Notes: generated by a model not told the origin, from the sequence alone. A stretch of DNA of 61,252 nucleotides from Flavobacterium psychrophilum (GCA_022730285.1 DZCQ01000009.1:4842-66093); one strand, 5' to 3'; counted from the stretch's first letter, positions 44,894 to 54,385 are shown. Made by a program: numbers and translations.

Positions 44894-45793
44894 ATGAATT
44901 GGCAAGAAGCAATACAAAATTATCAATCTTATTTAGAAATAGAAAGAGCGTTGTCTAAAAATTCTGTTGCTAATTATGTGTTAGATGTAGAAAAACTACG
45001 TCATTATTTAACTACAAATAATATCCTAATTTCTCCAACCGAGATAGAGGAAGAAACACTAAATGAGTTTGTTTACAGCCTTTCTAGTGCCGTAAATGCA
45101 CGCTCTCAAGCACGAATTATTTCGGGGTTAAAAAGTTTTTTTAATTATTTAATTTTTGAAAATGATAGGCTGGACAATCCCCTAGATTTAATAGAAACGC
45201 CAAAAATAGGCAGAAAACTCCCAGATACACTTCATTTAGAAGACATAAATAATTTAATTACAGCTATAGATTTATCTACTAATGAAGGAGAAAGAAATAG
45301 AGCAATTATTGAAACATTATATGCTTGTGGCTTGCGAGTAACAGAACTAATTACTTTAAAAATTTCGGATTTATTTTTTGACGAAGGATTTATAAAAATA
45401 ACAGGAAAAGGGAATAAACAGCGTTTTGTGCCTATTAGTTCTACAACCCAAAAATACATCGAAATTTATAAAAAAGCAGCTCGAAGTACACTAAATATTG
45501 CAAAAGGACACGAAGATATACTTTTTTTAAATAGAAGAGGAAAGCAACTTACTCGAGCAATGATTTTTGTAATAATTAAGAATCTAGCATCGGAAATTGG
45601 TTTACATAAAACAATAAGTCCACATACCTTCAGGCATTCTTTTGCCACACATTTACTAGAAAATGGAGCAGATTTACGTTCTATACAATTAATGTTGGGA
45701 CATGAATCTATTACTACTACCGAAATTTATATGCATGTAGATAGAAAACATCTAACTCAAATTTTGCAAACCTATCATCCTAGAAGTTTTTAA
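44894..45793 (+). CDS. xerD: XerC/XerD tyrosine recombinase
   Basis: Site-specific recombinase that resolves chromosome dimers at dif. The ATG at 44894 (MNWQEAIQNYQSYL) is preferred over a GTG at 44867 because it gives 299 residues, the normal Xer length, and the preceding bases contain promoter-like TATTTTGC. All catalytic residues are present: Arg148 (ACGLRVTEL), Lys172 (GKGNKQR), His244 and Arg247 (HTFRHSFATH), His270 (LGHESITTT) and Tyr279 (EIYMHV). An N-terminal SAM-like core-binding domain precedes it. No integrase-associated element or att site is nearby, which favours the housekeeping Xer. Whether it is C or D is not decided by eye. Confidence 0.88.
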   Translation: MNWQEAIQNYQSYLEIERALSKNSVANYVLDVEKLRHYLTTNNILISPTEIEEETLNEFVYSLSSAVNARSQARIISGLKSFFNYLIFENDRLDNPLDLIETPKIGRKLPDTLHLEDINNLITAIDLSTNEGERNRAIIETLYACGLRVTELITLKISDLFFDEGFIKITGKGNKQRFVPISSTTQKYIEIYKKAARSTLNIAKGHEDILFLNRRGKQLTRAMIFVIIKNLASEIGLHKTISPHTFRHSFATHLLENGADLRSIQLMLGHESITTTEIYMHVDRKHLTQILQTYHPRSF

Positions 45794-45831
45794 TTTTTAT
45801 TCCTTTAAAAGAAATCTAATAAGTTGTAAAA

Positions 45832-45870
45832 AAACAAGAGTCAATATGGTTAATTGACTCTTGTTTAGTG
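45832..45870. terminator. Bidirectional terminator between xer and gcvP
   Basis: A perfect 14-bp stem (AAACAAGAGTCAAT at 45832-45845 with 45853-45866) and a 7-base loop, flanked by A/T runs, sits between the convergent genes. Confidence 0.85.
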
Positions 45871-45886
45871 TTTTTTAAAATATTTA

Positions 45887-48730
45887 TTACATATATGCCT
45901 CGATAGGAACACAGCTACAAACCAAGTTTCTATCACCATAAGCCTCATCAACACGACGAACAGTAGGCCAAAATTTATTTTCCAAAATATAATCTAATGG
46001 AAAAGCGGCTTGCTCTCTGGTGTATGGAAAAACCCAATCATCGGTAGTAGCCATTGCTAAGGTATGAGGTGCGTTTTTAAGAATATTGTTAGAATCTTCT
46101 TTTGTGCAAAAATCTATTTCTTGACGAATACTAATCATAGCATCACAAAAACGATCTAATTCTTCTAAATTTTCGCTCTCCGTTGGCTCTATCATTAAAG
46201 TCCCAGCTACAGGAAAAGAAACCGTTGGTGCATGAAACCCATAATCCATTAATCGTTTTGCAATATCCGTTACCTCAATTCCTTTTTCTTTAAATGGACG
46301 ACATTCTAAAATCATTTCGTGTGCAGCACGTCCCATTTCGCCAGAATACAAAGTAGTGTAGTGTCCTTTTAGTTTTTCTTTAATATAATTTGCATTTAAA
46401 ATCGCGTATTCGGTAGAATTTTTCAATCCTTCTGCACCCAACATACAAATATATCCGTAAGAAATTAAGCAAACCAATGCAGACCCATAGGGAGCAGAAG
46501 AAATTGCAGTTATTGCATTGCTTCCTCCAACTGGAACTAATGGGTTGCTAGGTAAAAATGGAACTAATTGTGGGGCAACACAAATTGGACCTACTCCAGG
46601 ACCACCGCCACCATGTGGAATTGCAAATGTTTTATGAAGGTTTAAATGGCAAACATCTGCACCAATGGTTGCGGGATTTGTTAATCCAACTTGTGCGTTC
46701 ATATTTGCTCCGTCCATATAAACCTGCCCTCCATTATCGTGAATAATTTGTGTGATTTCTTTAATTGCACTTTCAAAAACACCATGTGTAGATGGATAAG
46801 TAACCATTAAACACGACAAATTATCTTTGTGCAAAAATGCTTTTTCACGCAAATCTTCTACATCTATATTTCCATTTTCCAATGTTTTTGTAACCACTAC
46901 TTGCATTCCTGCCATCGCTGCAGATGCAGGATTAGTGCCGTGTGCCGACGATGGAATTAAAGCAATGTTCCGATGAAAATCGCCACGAGATTGATGGTAA
47001 GCCCGAATAACCATTAATCCAGCATATTCCCCTTGTGCTCCTGAATTTGGTTGCAAAGTTGTGCCTGCAAAACCAGTTATTATGTTTAATTGCTGTTCTA
47101 ACTTAGATAGCATTTCTTGGTATCCTTGTGCTTGTTCTAGTGGGGCAAATGGGTGAATGTTGTTCCATTGTGACATACTTAGAGGTAGCATTTCTGAGGC
47201 AGCGTTTAATTTCATAGTACAAGAACCAAGCGAAATCATGGAATGATTTAAAGACAAATCTTTACGCTCTAAGTTTTTAATATAACGCATCATTGCAGTT
47301 TCTGAATGATATTTATTAAAAACATCGTGTTGCAGAAAAGTAGAGGTTCTTTCTAAATTAGATAGATTTATCTGGCTGGCAGATAATTCTGAAATTATTT
47401 CTGCCTGCGTATTATTTGCAGAAGCAAAAATAGTTACAATTTTATTTAAATCGGAAATACTGGTAGTTTCGTTTAGCGAAATAGAAATTGTATTTTCATC
47501 TATATAATAAAAATTGATCTCATTTTGCTCAGCAATTGGTTTTATTTTTGTAGTATTTTCTTTTACCACAATTGTATCAAAAAAGGAAGTGTTTGTTTGT
47601 TGTATTCCAATTTTTTGTAATGCATTTACAAGTGTTACAGCGCTAGTATGTAGTTTATTAGCAATATATTGCAATCCTTTTGGACCATGATGCACGGCAT
47701 ACATTCCTGCCATAACGGATAATAGGACTTGGGCTGTGCAGATATTAGAAGTAGCTTTGTCTCTTTTTATATGTTGCTCTCTGGTTTGCAATGCCATTCG
47801 CAAAGCACGATTTCCATTAGTATCTACTGTTATCCCAATAATTCTGCCAGGCATGGAGCGTTTGTATTCGTCTTTTGTGGCAAAATATGCTGCATGAGGA
47901 CCTCCATATCCTAACGGAATTCCAAAGCGTTGCGTGGTTCCAAATACTACATCGGCTCCCATTTCGCCTGGAGGAGTTAATTTTACCAAGCTTAAAATAT
48001 CTGCTGCAACTGCAACTTTTATTTCTTTTTGTTTTGCTTTTTCTATAAAAGTCGAATAATCATAAACTTGTCCATATTTTCCAGGATATTGCAATATAGC
48101 ACCAAAAAAATCTTCCGAAAAATTAAACTCTTCATGATTTCCAATAACTAATTCTATACCAATTGGGATAGATCTGGTTTGCAGGACAGATAGGGTTTGC
48201 GGAAATAGTTCTTCGGAAACAAAAAACTTAGTTATGTTATTTTTCTTTTGTTCTCTGCTGCGAATGTCAAATAGTAGAGCCATTGCTTCGGCAGCAGCGG
48301 TTCCTTCATCTAGCAAGGAAGCATTTGCTATTTCCATTCCGGTTAATTCTATAACCATGGTTTGAAAATTAAGTATCGCTTCTAATCTTCCCTGAGCAAT
48401 TTCTGCCTGATAAGGCGTGTAAGCAGTGTACCATCCTGGGTTCTCGAAAATATTTCTTTGGATTACAGGCGGTGTTATGGTTTGATTATAACCTAAACCA
48501 ATGTATGTTTGGAACATTTTGTTTTTATCACCTAGTTTTTTAATATGATTTGCATATTCATATTCTGTCATTGGAGCTTCCAAGTCTAGGGCTGTTTTTA
48601 AACGAATATTGTCTGGTACTGTTTCATACATCAATTGTTCTATACTATTTACTCCAATAGTTTGAAACATTTGTTGTAGATTTTTTTCGCGAGGACCAAT
48701 GTGGCGTAATGCAAAAGAATCTGTTTTCAT
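45887..48730 (-). CDS. gcvP: Glycine dehydrogenase (decarboxylating), P protein
   Basis: P protein of the glycine cleavage system: it decarboxylates glycine and passes the aminomethyl group to the lipoyl H protein. The 947 residues represent the fused, single-chain form. Recognisable parts are RHIGPREKNLQQM at residues 9-21, QAEIAQGRLEAILNFQTMV near 128, the second-half SLGSCTMKLNAASEM near 505, EYAGLMVIRAYHQSRGD, SAHGTNPASA, and the PLP-lysine motif LHKTFAIPHGGGGPG near residue 700. No gcvT or gcvH is near. With kbl in the window it ties threonine breakdown to one-carbon supply. Confidence 0.97.
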   Translation of the reverse strand: MKTDSFALRHIGPREKNLQQMFQTIGVNSIEQLMYETVPDNIRLKTALDLEAPMTEYEYANHIKKLGDKNKMFQTYIGLGYNQTITPPVIQRNIFENPGWYTAYTPYQAEIAQGRLEAILNFQTMVIELTGMEIANASLLDEGTAAAEAMALLFDIRSREQKKNNITKFFVSEELFPQTLSVLQTRSIPIGIELVIGNHEEFNFSEDFFGAILQYPGKYGQVYDYSTFIEKAKQKEIKVAVAADILSLVKLTPPGEMGADVVFGTTQRFGIPLGYGGPHAAYFATKDEYKRSMPGRIIGITVDTNGNRALRMALQTREQHIKRDKATSNICTAQVLLSVMAGMYAVHHGPKGLQYIANKLHTSAVTLVNALQKIGIQQTNTSFFDTIVVKENTTKIKPIAEQNEINFYYIDENTISISLNETTSISDLNKIVTIFASANNTQAEIISELSASQINLSNLERTSTFLQHDVFNKYHSETAMMRYIKNLERKDLSLNHSMISLGSCTMKLNAASEMLPLSMSQWNNIHPFAPLEQAQGYQEMLSKLEQQLNIITGFAGTTLQPNSGAQGEYAGLMVIRAYHQSRGDFHRNIALIPSSAHGTNPASAAMAGMQVVVTKTLENGNIDVEDLREKAFLHKDNLSCLMVTYPSTHGVFESAIKEITQIIHDNGGQVYMDGANMNAQVGLTNPATIGADVCHLNLHKTFAIPHGGGGPGVGPICVAPQLVPFLPSNPLVPVGGSNAITAISSAPYGSALVCLISYGYICMLGAEGLKNSTEYAILNANYIKEKLKGHYTTLYSGEMGRAAHEMILECRPFKEKGIEVTDIAKRLMDYGFHAPTVSFPVAGTLMIEPTESENLEELDRFCDAMISIRQEIDFCTKEDSNNILKNAPHTLAMATTDDWVFPYTREQAAFPLDYILENKFWPTVRRVDEAYGDRNLVCSCVPIEAYM

Positions 48731-48759
48731 TATAATTTTAGTTTGTGTAAATTTGATTA

Positions 48760-48767
48760 CAAAAATA
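48760..48767 (-). promoter_or_regulatory. -7 element of gcvP
   Basis: On the minus strand TATTTTTG matches TAnnTTTG, about 30 bases before the ATG. No spaced -33 TTG found and no glycine riboswitch was recognised. Confidence 0.4.
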
Positions 48768-48862
48768 GTATTAATATGGGAATATTAAGTTAATAGGAGT
48801 GTAAATAATGATGTTTTTACGGAATTTTAAATTTTTCCTTTTTCTTTTAGTATTTTTACAAT

Positions 48863-49636
48863 ATGAAGGGTGTTAATTTTTTTTTAAACTTGCATATAAA
48901 TGCTAGTATTCATGTGTCATTAGCAGTTGTTTCTTTATTACAAATTAGTTTGATAGAGTTACATGTTTCTATAAGCAATTCGATTTATTATTTTGTTTTT
49001 TTTAGCACTGTTTTTTGTTATAATTCTCTAAAATATTTGGAGGTATTTGTTGCTAAAAAATTTACTTTTTCCAATCATATTTTTATTAGTAGTGTTACTA
49101 TCATTGCTTTTCTGGGTAGTGTTTTTTGTTTCTTTTTGCTTCCAACAGTTATTCAATTTGGGATTTTTAAAATAAGCTTGTGTATTTTATTGTATCCTTT
49201 TTTAAGAAAACAAGGGTTTTTGAAAATAATTATCGTGGCAATTTGCGTTACCTATATTACATTATATATTCCTATGGAATTTTTAAATCTTAACTTTGCA
49301 GAAACAGTTCGATTTCTATTTGAACGTTTCATTTTGGTACTTACACTATTAATTCCTTTAGAAATATTTCAGATAGAACAAGATTCTAAAACAATAAATA
49401 CTGTTCCTGTAATAATAGGAATTTCTAAAACTAAATATTTAGGTTATCTTTTGCTGTTATTGTATTTAGTCTTAAATTATAATCAAGATTACTTTTTAAT
49501 AAGTCTTGTTTTTACAATGATTATTGCGAGTTTTATTTATCTTTCTGATCGAATTAAAGAACCTTTCTTTTATTCCTTTTGGCTTGAAAGTATTCCTATT
49601 TTTTGGCTTTTGTTATTACAAATAGTTCTGTTTTAA
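48863..49636 (+). CDS. UbiA-superfamily-like membrane protein with degenerate active-site motifs
   Basis: A 257-residue, very hydrophobic protein with about eight transmembrane segments. The spacing resembles UbiA prenyltransferases. Where the first Asp-rich motif (NxxxDxxxD) is expected it has YNSLKYLEVF, with the aspartates gone. Where the second is expected it has LEIFQIEQDSKTINTVPVII, which keeps one Asp and the T(V/I)P..G tail seen in true family members such as the gene at 50741. It lies upstream of a mevalonate-kinase-like gene and a real UbiA prenyltransferase. It may be inactive as a transferase, or have a related lipid role. The call rests on pattern and context only. Confidence 0.55.
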   Translation: MKGVNFFLNLHINASIHVSLAVVSLLQISLIELHVSISNSIYYFVFFSTVFCYNSLKYLEVFVAKKFTFSNHIFISSVTIIAFLGSVFCFFLLPTVIQFGIFKISLCILLYPFLRKQGFLKIIIVAICVTYITLYIPMEFLNLNFAETVRFLFERFILVLTLLIPLEIFQIEQDSKTINTVPVIIGISKTKYLGYLLLLLYLVLNYNQDYFLISLVFTMIIASFIYLSDRIKEPFFYSFWLESIPIFWLLLLQIVLF

Positions 49637-49701
49637 TGCTTTTTATTAAAATTAGTTAAAAATAACGGCAAGAAACTATAGGTAGATGTATTAAAAAATA
49701 A

Positions 49702-49709
49702 TACCTTTG
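49702..49709 (+). promoter_or_regulatory. -7 element of the GHMP kinase gene
   Basis: TACCTTTG matches TAnnTTTG, 40 bases before the ATG at 49750. No clear -33 element. Confidence 0.42.
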
Positions 49710-49749
49710 TGTGCTTATTTTTTTGTAAAAATATAACCATCAATACAAT

Positions 49750-50688
49750 ATGAAAGGACCTTTATTTTATTCAAAGATTTTGCTTTTTGGAGAATACGGA
49801 ATTATTAAAGATTCAAAAGGATTGTCTATACCTTATAATTTTTATAATGGGGCTTTAAAAATTGATGGTAATTTGAGTATCGAAGCAATTAATTCTACTA
49901 ATAGTTTGCTAAAATTTGCTGATTATCTAGAAAAACTACAGTTGGAGCAGTCAGATTTAATTAATTTTAATTTGGAAGCACTACATACAGATTTAACCAA
50001 AGGAATGTACTTTGATTCCAGTATCCCGCAAGGTTATGGTGTAGGGAGTAGTGGAGCACTTGTTGCTGCTATTTACGATAAATATTCGGTAAATAAAATT
50101 ACTGTTTTAGAAAATTTAACCAGAGAAAAACTACTTAAACTCAAATATATTTTCGCTCAAATGGAATCTTTTTTTCATGGTAAAAGTTCCGGATTAGACC
50201 CATTAAATAGTTATTTAAGCATTCCTATTTTAATTAATTCGCAAGACAATATTGAAGCAACAGGAATTCCAACACAAAGTTTAAATGGCAAAGGAGCTGT
50301 CTTCTTGCTAGATTCTGGAATAGTTGGCGAAACGGCTCCAATGGTTACCATTTTTATGGAAAAGTTAAAAGAAGAAGGGTTTAGAACTATGCTGAAATCG
50401 CAATTTATAAAATATACAGATGCGTGTGTCGATAACTTTTTGGGAGGAGACGTTCGTTCTTTGTTTTCCAATACTAAAAAACTTTCCAAGGTGGTTTTAA
50501 GTCATTTTAAACCAATGATTCCTGAGCAATTTCATGGAATTTGGCAACATGGATTAGATACAAACGATTATTATTTAAAACTTTGTGGTTCTGGTGGAGG
50601 TGGCTACATTTTAGGATTTACCCAAGATTTAGAAAAAGCAAAATTGTCCTTAAAAGACTATAAATTAGAAGTTGTTTATCAGTTTTAA
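49750..50688 (+). CDS. GHMP kinase, probable mevalonate kinase
   Basis: A 312-residue cytosolic kinase. The N-terminus has KILLFGEYGII, close to the LLxGEYxVL opening of mevalonate and phosphomevalonate kinases. The ATP-binding GHMP motif is PQGYGVGSSGALVAAIY near residues 94-110. The region MESFFHGKSSGLDPLNSY near 137-154 fits the catalytic Asp/Glu area of mevalonate kinase, and the C-terminal motif 3 is LCGSGGGGYILGF near 277. With mvaS at 14.8 kb and the prenyltransferase that follows, the role is most likely phosphorylation of mevalonate. Phosphomevalonate kinase is the main alternative. Confidence 0.85.
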   Translation: MKGPLFYSKILLFGEYGIIKDSKGLSIPYNFYNGALKIDGNLSIEAINSTNSLLKFADYLEKLQLEQSDLINFNLEALHTDLTKGMYFDSSIPQGYGVGSSGALVAAIYDKYSVNKITVLENLTREKLLKLKYIFAQMESFFHGKSSGLDPLNSYLSIPILINSQDNIEATGIPTQSLNGKGAVFLLDSGIVGETAPMVTIFMEKLKEEGFRTMLKSQFIKYTDACVDNFLGGDVRSLFSNTKKLSKVVLSHFKPMIPEQFHGIWQHGLDTNDYYLKLCGSGGGGYILGFTQDLEKAKLSLKDYKLEVVYQF

Positions 50689-50740
50689 TACACCTATTTT
50701 TTGTGTTTAAGATAATTTTAAAGTAAATTTTGTATAAATA

Positions 50741-51631
50741 ATGTTTACAGAAAAATCAAAATTAGTTTTTTTAAAAGTACTGAGTTTGTTCTCTGTAATA
50801 CGAGGTTATAATATCCCAATCTTGGTACTTGCACAATACTTAGCCACTATTTTTATTCTTGCTCCAGAAAAATCTCCTCTTCAAGTTTTTTTAGACTGGC
50901 ATTTGTTTTTGTTAGTGTTAATTTCCTCTATGACAATTGCGGCTGGATATATAATAAACAACTTTTATGATTTAGAAAAAGATTTAATTAATAGACCTCA
51001 AAAACTAATACTAGACACAGTAATTAGCCAGAAAACAACATTAATAGTCTATTTTTCTTTAAATATTATCGCCACTTTGTTGGCTTTTTTAATTTCTATA
51101 AGAGCAGTACTCTTTTTTTCGGTGTTTATTTTTTTAATTTGGTTTTATTCTCATAAGCTCAAAAAAAATCTTATTGTAGGGAACTTAACAGCTTCGGTGC
51201 TGGCTATATTTCCTTTTTTTGGAATTTTATTGTATTATAAAAATTTTCATTTTGTAATATTTTTTCATGCATTATTTTTGTTTTTACTTATCTTAATTCG
51301 TGAAATTGTTAAAGATTTAGAAAATTTAAAAGGAGATTTAGCAAATAATTACCATACAATTCCAGCTTATTTTGGAGAATTAACGGCTAAAAAAGTAATA
51401 ACTGTATTAACCATTCTTACTATTATTCCTGTTTATTTTTTAATTGAAAAATACGATGTGGGTTATATGGACATTTATTTTTATGTCAGTTTTATGGTTT
51501 TGCTTTTATTTTTATCTAAGTTGTGGAGGTCAGAAACACATTCGCAATATTTACAATTGCATATTTTGTTAAAAATCATGATTGTTTCTGGAGTACTTTG
51601 CTTGGTTTTAATAAACCCTTCGGTATTTTAA
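50741..51631 (+). CDS. UbiA prenyltransferase, probable geranylgeranylglycerol-phosphate geranylgeranyltransferase
   Basis: A 296-residue membrane enzyme with about eight transmembrane segments. Both Asp-rich motifs are intact: NNFYDLEKDLINRPQ near residue 70 and REIVKDLENLKGD near 187, followed by HTIPAYFGELTAKK. This pattern is shared with archaeal-type digeranylgeranylglyceryl phosphate synthases and with a Bacteroidota homologue usually annotated in that way. The real acceptor in this phylum could be a glycerol phosphate lipid or a quinone precursor; sequence alone does not decide. It starts 52 bases after the GHMP kinase gene and is probably co-transcribed. Confidence 0.82.
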   Translation: MFTEKSKLVFLKVLSLFSVIRGYNIPILVLAQYLATIFILAPEKSPLQVFLDWHLFLLVLISSMTIAAGYIINNFYDLEKDLINRPQKLILDTVISQKTTLIVYFSLNIIATLLAFLISIRAVLFFSVFIFLIWFYSHKLKKNLIVGNLTASVLAIFPFFGILLYYKNFHFVIFFHALFLFLLILIREIVKDLENLKGDLANNYHTIPAYFGELTAKKVITVLTILTIIPVYFLIEKYDVGYMDIYFYVSFMVLLLFLSKLWRSETHSQYLQLHILLKIMIVSGVLCLVLINPSVF

Positions 51632-51640
51632 TAAATCCAT

Positions 51641-52144
51641 TTAGAAAAAAACAGCTCTGTTTTGCCAAGCAACATATACAAATGTTCCAAAAAGTATCAT
51701 GCAATAAATAAAAGTAATAAATGAAGATGCTAAGAAACCTAACACCGAGCCAGTAGCTGCTTTTACAGCTCTTTTTTTGTTATTAGAATTATAAATTATT
51801 TCTCCCAAAAACGCCCCGAAAAATGCTCCAATAACAAAGCCGAAAGGAATTGGAATAAACAAAAACCCTACTATTAATCCAATATTTGTTCCCCAAACAC
51901 CGTATTTGCTTCCTCCCATTTTGCGAGTACCACTTGCGGGAATAATGTAGCCCAAAATAGTTATTAGTAATGTAAAAAAGAGGGTAATGCCTAAAATCCA
52001 GTAATTAAATATTATTCCTTTTGTTAAATAAAGTAATAACAATCCAATCCAGCTTAAAAATACCCCAGGAATTGCTGGCAAAAAACTTCCAAATATACCA
52101 ACCACAACACAGCAAAACCCTATAATTAGTAAAAAAATGTCCAT
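51641..52144 (-). CDS. DUF456 family membrane protein
   Basis: A 167-residue inner-membrane protein with about four to five hydrophobic segments. The family features include FLPAIPGVFLSWIGLLLLY at residues ~21-39, GTRKMGGSKYGVWG (a conserved loop with Gly/Lys) near 72, and a glycine-rich helix PFGFVIGAFFGAFLGEI near 100 before a last segment. Function is unknown. It ends ten bases from the convergent prenyltransferase and lies 4 bases after yigZ on the same strand, so it belongs to the minus-strand unit ribD-HAD-yigZ. Confidence 0.83.
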   Translation of the reverse strand: MDIFLLIIGFCCVVVGIFGSFLPAIPGVFLSWIGLLLLYLTKGIIFNYWILGITLFFTLLITILGYIIPASGTRKMGGSKYGVWGTNIGLIVGFLFIPIPFGFVIGAFFGAFLGEIIYNSNNKKRAVKAATGSVLGFLASSFITFIYCMILFGTFVYVAWQNRAVFF

Positions 52145-52148
52145 ATAT

Positions 52149-52802
52149 TTATTCCTTATCTTTTTTTATAATTTGAACCTCAAATAAATCGTCAAAACTA
52201 TCTAAAACTATGTTACTTTTATTTTGAGATGTGGCAATTTCAATTTGACAATTTTCTTCCATTTTTTGAGTAACAATTTGAACATTTTTTTCTTTAATAA
52301 TTCTCATTACTCTATTCATGTTTTTATAGTCAAATTGCAGCAAGAAATTTGTGGTTATTTCTTTTTCTTCAACATCCGAAGCTTCTAAGGTTAATTGAGC
52401 AGTTGTTTTATAGGCCGATACAAGACCACCTACTCCAAGTTTTATTCCTCCAAAATATCGCACCACTACTACTAATACATTTGTAAGCCCAAAAGATAAA
52501 ATCTGCCCATAAATAGGCATTCCAGCACTATTACTCGGTTCGCCATCGTCATTCGCTCTATACTGTGTTTTGTTTATACCAATCTGATAAGCATAGCACC
52601 AATGTCTTGCGGAAAAGTGTTTTTTTTTGAGTAATTCTATGTGTTTTTTTGCTTCTTCTTCCGTGGTAATTGGAAATGCATAACCAAAGAATTTACTATT
52701 TTTTTCTTTAAACAGTACCTCTCCCAAAGGGGATTTAATAGTTTTATAAGTATCTTTTTGTTCCAATAATTTTGTGTTAACTATGTATAATTTTTTTTTC
52801 AA
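52149..52802 (-). CDS. YigZ/IMPACT family protein (UPF0029)
   Basis: A 217-residue cytosolic protein. The UPF0029 core is complete: KEKNSKFFGYAFP near residue 30, HFSARHWCYAYQIG near 61, RANDDGEPSNSAGMPIYG near 80 and LVVVVRYFGGIKLGVGGLVSAY near 108, followed by a C-terminal ferredoxin-like domain. Relatives of IMPACT bind the translation machinery; the bacterial role is not settled. The start at 52802 overlaps the upstream HAD gene by 26 bases. Since family members usually begin just before xxKDTYKTI, a later non-ATG start is possible. Confidence 0.9.
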   Translation of the reverse strand: MKKKLYIVNTKLLEQKDTYKTIKSPLGEVLFKEKNSKFFGYAFPITTEEEAKKHIELLKKKHFSARHWCYAYQIGINKTQYRANDDGEPSNSAGMPIYGQILSFGLTNVLVVVVRYFGGIKLGVGGLVSAYKTTAQLTLEASDVEEKEITTNFLLQFDYKNMNRVMRIIKEKNVQIVTQKMEENCQIEIATSQNKSNIVLDSFDDLFEVQIIKKDKE

Positions 52803-53385
52803 ATAAATCTACAACGTCTTCTTGCCCTACTTGCAAATTCCAAACTTGCATTCCTAAGTTTTTTGCAACCAAAGTATTCTGAGTGGTATCATCTACAAAA
52901 AGAGTTCTTTTTACAGACAATTCATGCCTGTTTATAAGATGATTAAATATTTCCTGGTCTGGTTTTCTCATCTTCATTTCAAAAGAGAAATAAACTTTTT
53001 CAAAACATTTATAAAAATCTCTCGCAAAAACGCTTCCTACAGAACTTTCAAATTTATCAATATGTATAGAATCTGTGTTGCTAAGTAAAAACAAGCGATA
53101 ATTCTTGGCTAACAGTTCTAAAAATTCTAAACGATATAATGGAAAATCTAGCAAAACAGCATTCCAAGCTTCTTTTACATCTTCTGAATTTGCATTAATT
53201 ACTTGTTTTTTTAAAGTTTCCAAAAAATTATTTTCGGAAATTAACCCTTTTTCAAATTGCTCATTTGCCAAAATTAAATTATTGTCCCAAGTTGAAAGCC
53301 CTAATTTCTTTAAGGCATTTAAACTTCCTTGTTTATCCAAATTGATAAAAACATCTCCAAAATCGAAAATAATTGTATTAATCAT
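52777..53385 (-). CDS. HAD family hydrolase (HAD-IA type)
   Basis: A 202-residue cytosolic phosphatase-like protein. The HAD motifs are readable: motif I IIFDFGDVFINLD with Asp8 as nucleophile, motif II LLSNTDS near residue 100, the Lys of motif III in EMKMRKPDQEIF near 138, and motif IV TLFVDDTTQN near 160. A helical cap lies between motifs I and II. The third position of motif I is Gly, as in several sugar-phosphate-type members of this subgroup. Substrate unknown. It overlaps both neighbours (ribD upstream by 8 bases, yigZ downstream by 26), so it is inside an operon. Confidence 0.9.
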   Translation of the reverse strand: MINTIIFDFGDVFINLDKQGSLNALKKLGLSTWDNNLILANEQFEKGLISENNFLETLKKQVINANSEDVKEAWNAVLLDFPLYRLEFLELLAKNYRLFLLSNTDSIHIDKFESSVGSVFARDFYKCFEKVYFSFEMKMRKPDQEIFNHLINRHELSVKRTLFVDDTTQNTLVAKNLGMQVWNLQVGQEDVVDLFEKKIIHS

Positions 53386-54385
53386 AATTAGAATAAATTA
53401 GTAGTTGGTTATTTTCTATGACATCTTGACGGACAATTTTTCCACGAATATTTGGGGCTTTGATTCCGTTAAAAAATTGGGTATTTCCAGTAAAAATTCT
53501 TGCTTCGTCCCACAAATTTGCTTGAATAAAGGTTTCAAGGGTTTGTTTTCCACCTTCAATTATTACAGATTGTATCTCTTTTTCGTATAGATAGCTAGCA
53601 ATTTCTGAAGCTAAATTATCAGAAAAAAAGAGCAATTCCTTATTAAGGATAATTGTATTTTGCTTATTATCAAAGATATGTAAATTTTTTGAAATTCTAT
53701 TGTTTTTATCTAAAATAATTCTGACAGGATTATTGCCAGTCCAATCTCTAACATTTAATGTCGGATTGTCTTCCATTACGGTATTCGTGCCTGCCAGAAT
53801 TGCTTGTTCCTCACTTCTCCATTTATGCACCAGTTGTCTGGAATAATTGCTAGTAATCCAAATGGGTTTCTTCTCCTTTTTAGATTCTGGGGCAATAAAT
53901 TCATCTAACGTTTTTGCCCATTTTAAAATTATAAAAGGACGTTTTTTTGTATGATAAGTAAAAAATCTTTTGTTTAATTCTAAACATTCTTTTTCTAAAA
54001 CTCCAACAGTTACATTTTTACCAGCATTTTTCAAATTTTTAACCCCTCTGCCTGCAACTTTTGCAAACGGATCGATGGTTCCAATAACCACATTTGGTAT
54101 ATTGTATGCTATAATTAAATCGCAACAAGGAGGAGTTTTTCCAAAGTGACTACAAGGTTCCAAGCTTACATAAATAGTAGATTTTTGTAATAATAACTTG
54201 TTTTTTACCGATGCAATTGCCAGAACCTCTGCATGTGGTTCGCCTGCTTTACGATGCCAGCCTTCACCAATAATTTTGTTTTTATGTACAATAACACAAC
54301 CAACCATAGGATTCGGGTAGGTTGTACCTAGTCCGTTTTTTGCTAATTGCAAACATCTATTTATATAAAATTCATTTGTATTCAC
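53378..54385 (-). CDS. ribD: Bifunctional riboflavin biosynthesis deaminase/reductase
   Basis: Deaminates and then reduces the pyrimidine intermediate in riboflavin synthesis. The N-terminal deaminase domain has the zinc ligands in HAEVLAIASV (His/Glu near residue 51) and EPCSHFGKTPPC near 76-87. The C-terminal reductase domain holds KWAKTLDEFI near 155, SEEQAILAGTNTVMEDNPTL near 193 and a VIIEGGKQTLETF motif near 275. The 335 residues are slightly short of E. coli RibD (367) but both domains are whole. The start at 54385 is five bases from a palindromic promoter. Confidence 0.94.
   Translation of the reverse strand: MNTNEFYINRCLQLAKNGLGTTYPNPMVGCVIVHKNKIIGEGWHRKAGEPHAEVLAIASVKNKLLLQKSTIYVSLEPCSHFGKTPPCCDLIIAYNIPNVVIGTIDPFAKVAGRGVKNLKNAGKNVTVGVLEKECLELNKRFFTYHTKKRPFIILKWAKTLDEFIAPESKKEKKPIWITSNYSRQLVHKWRSEEQAILAGTNTVMEDNPTLNVRDWTGNNPVRIILDKNNRISKNLHIFDNKQNTIILNKELLFFSDNLASEIASYLYEKEIQSVIIEGGKQTLETFIQANLWDEARIFTGNTQFFNGIKAPNIRGKIVRQDVIENNQLLIYSNYD

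Noticed and set aside
44894..45793. Integrase of a mobile element
   Set aside because: It has Xer length and motifs, stands next to housekeeping genes, and no tRNA target, att repeats or other mobile genes were found around it.
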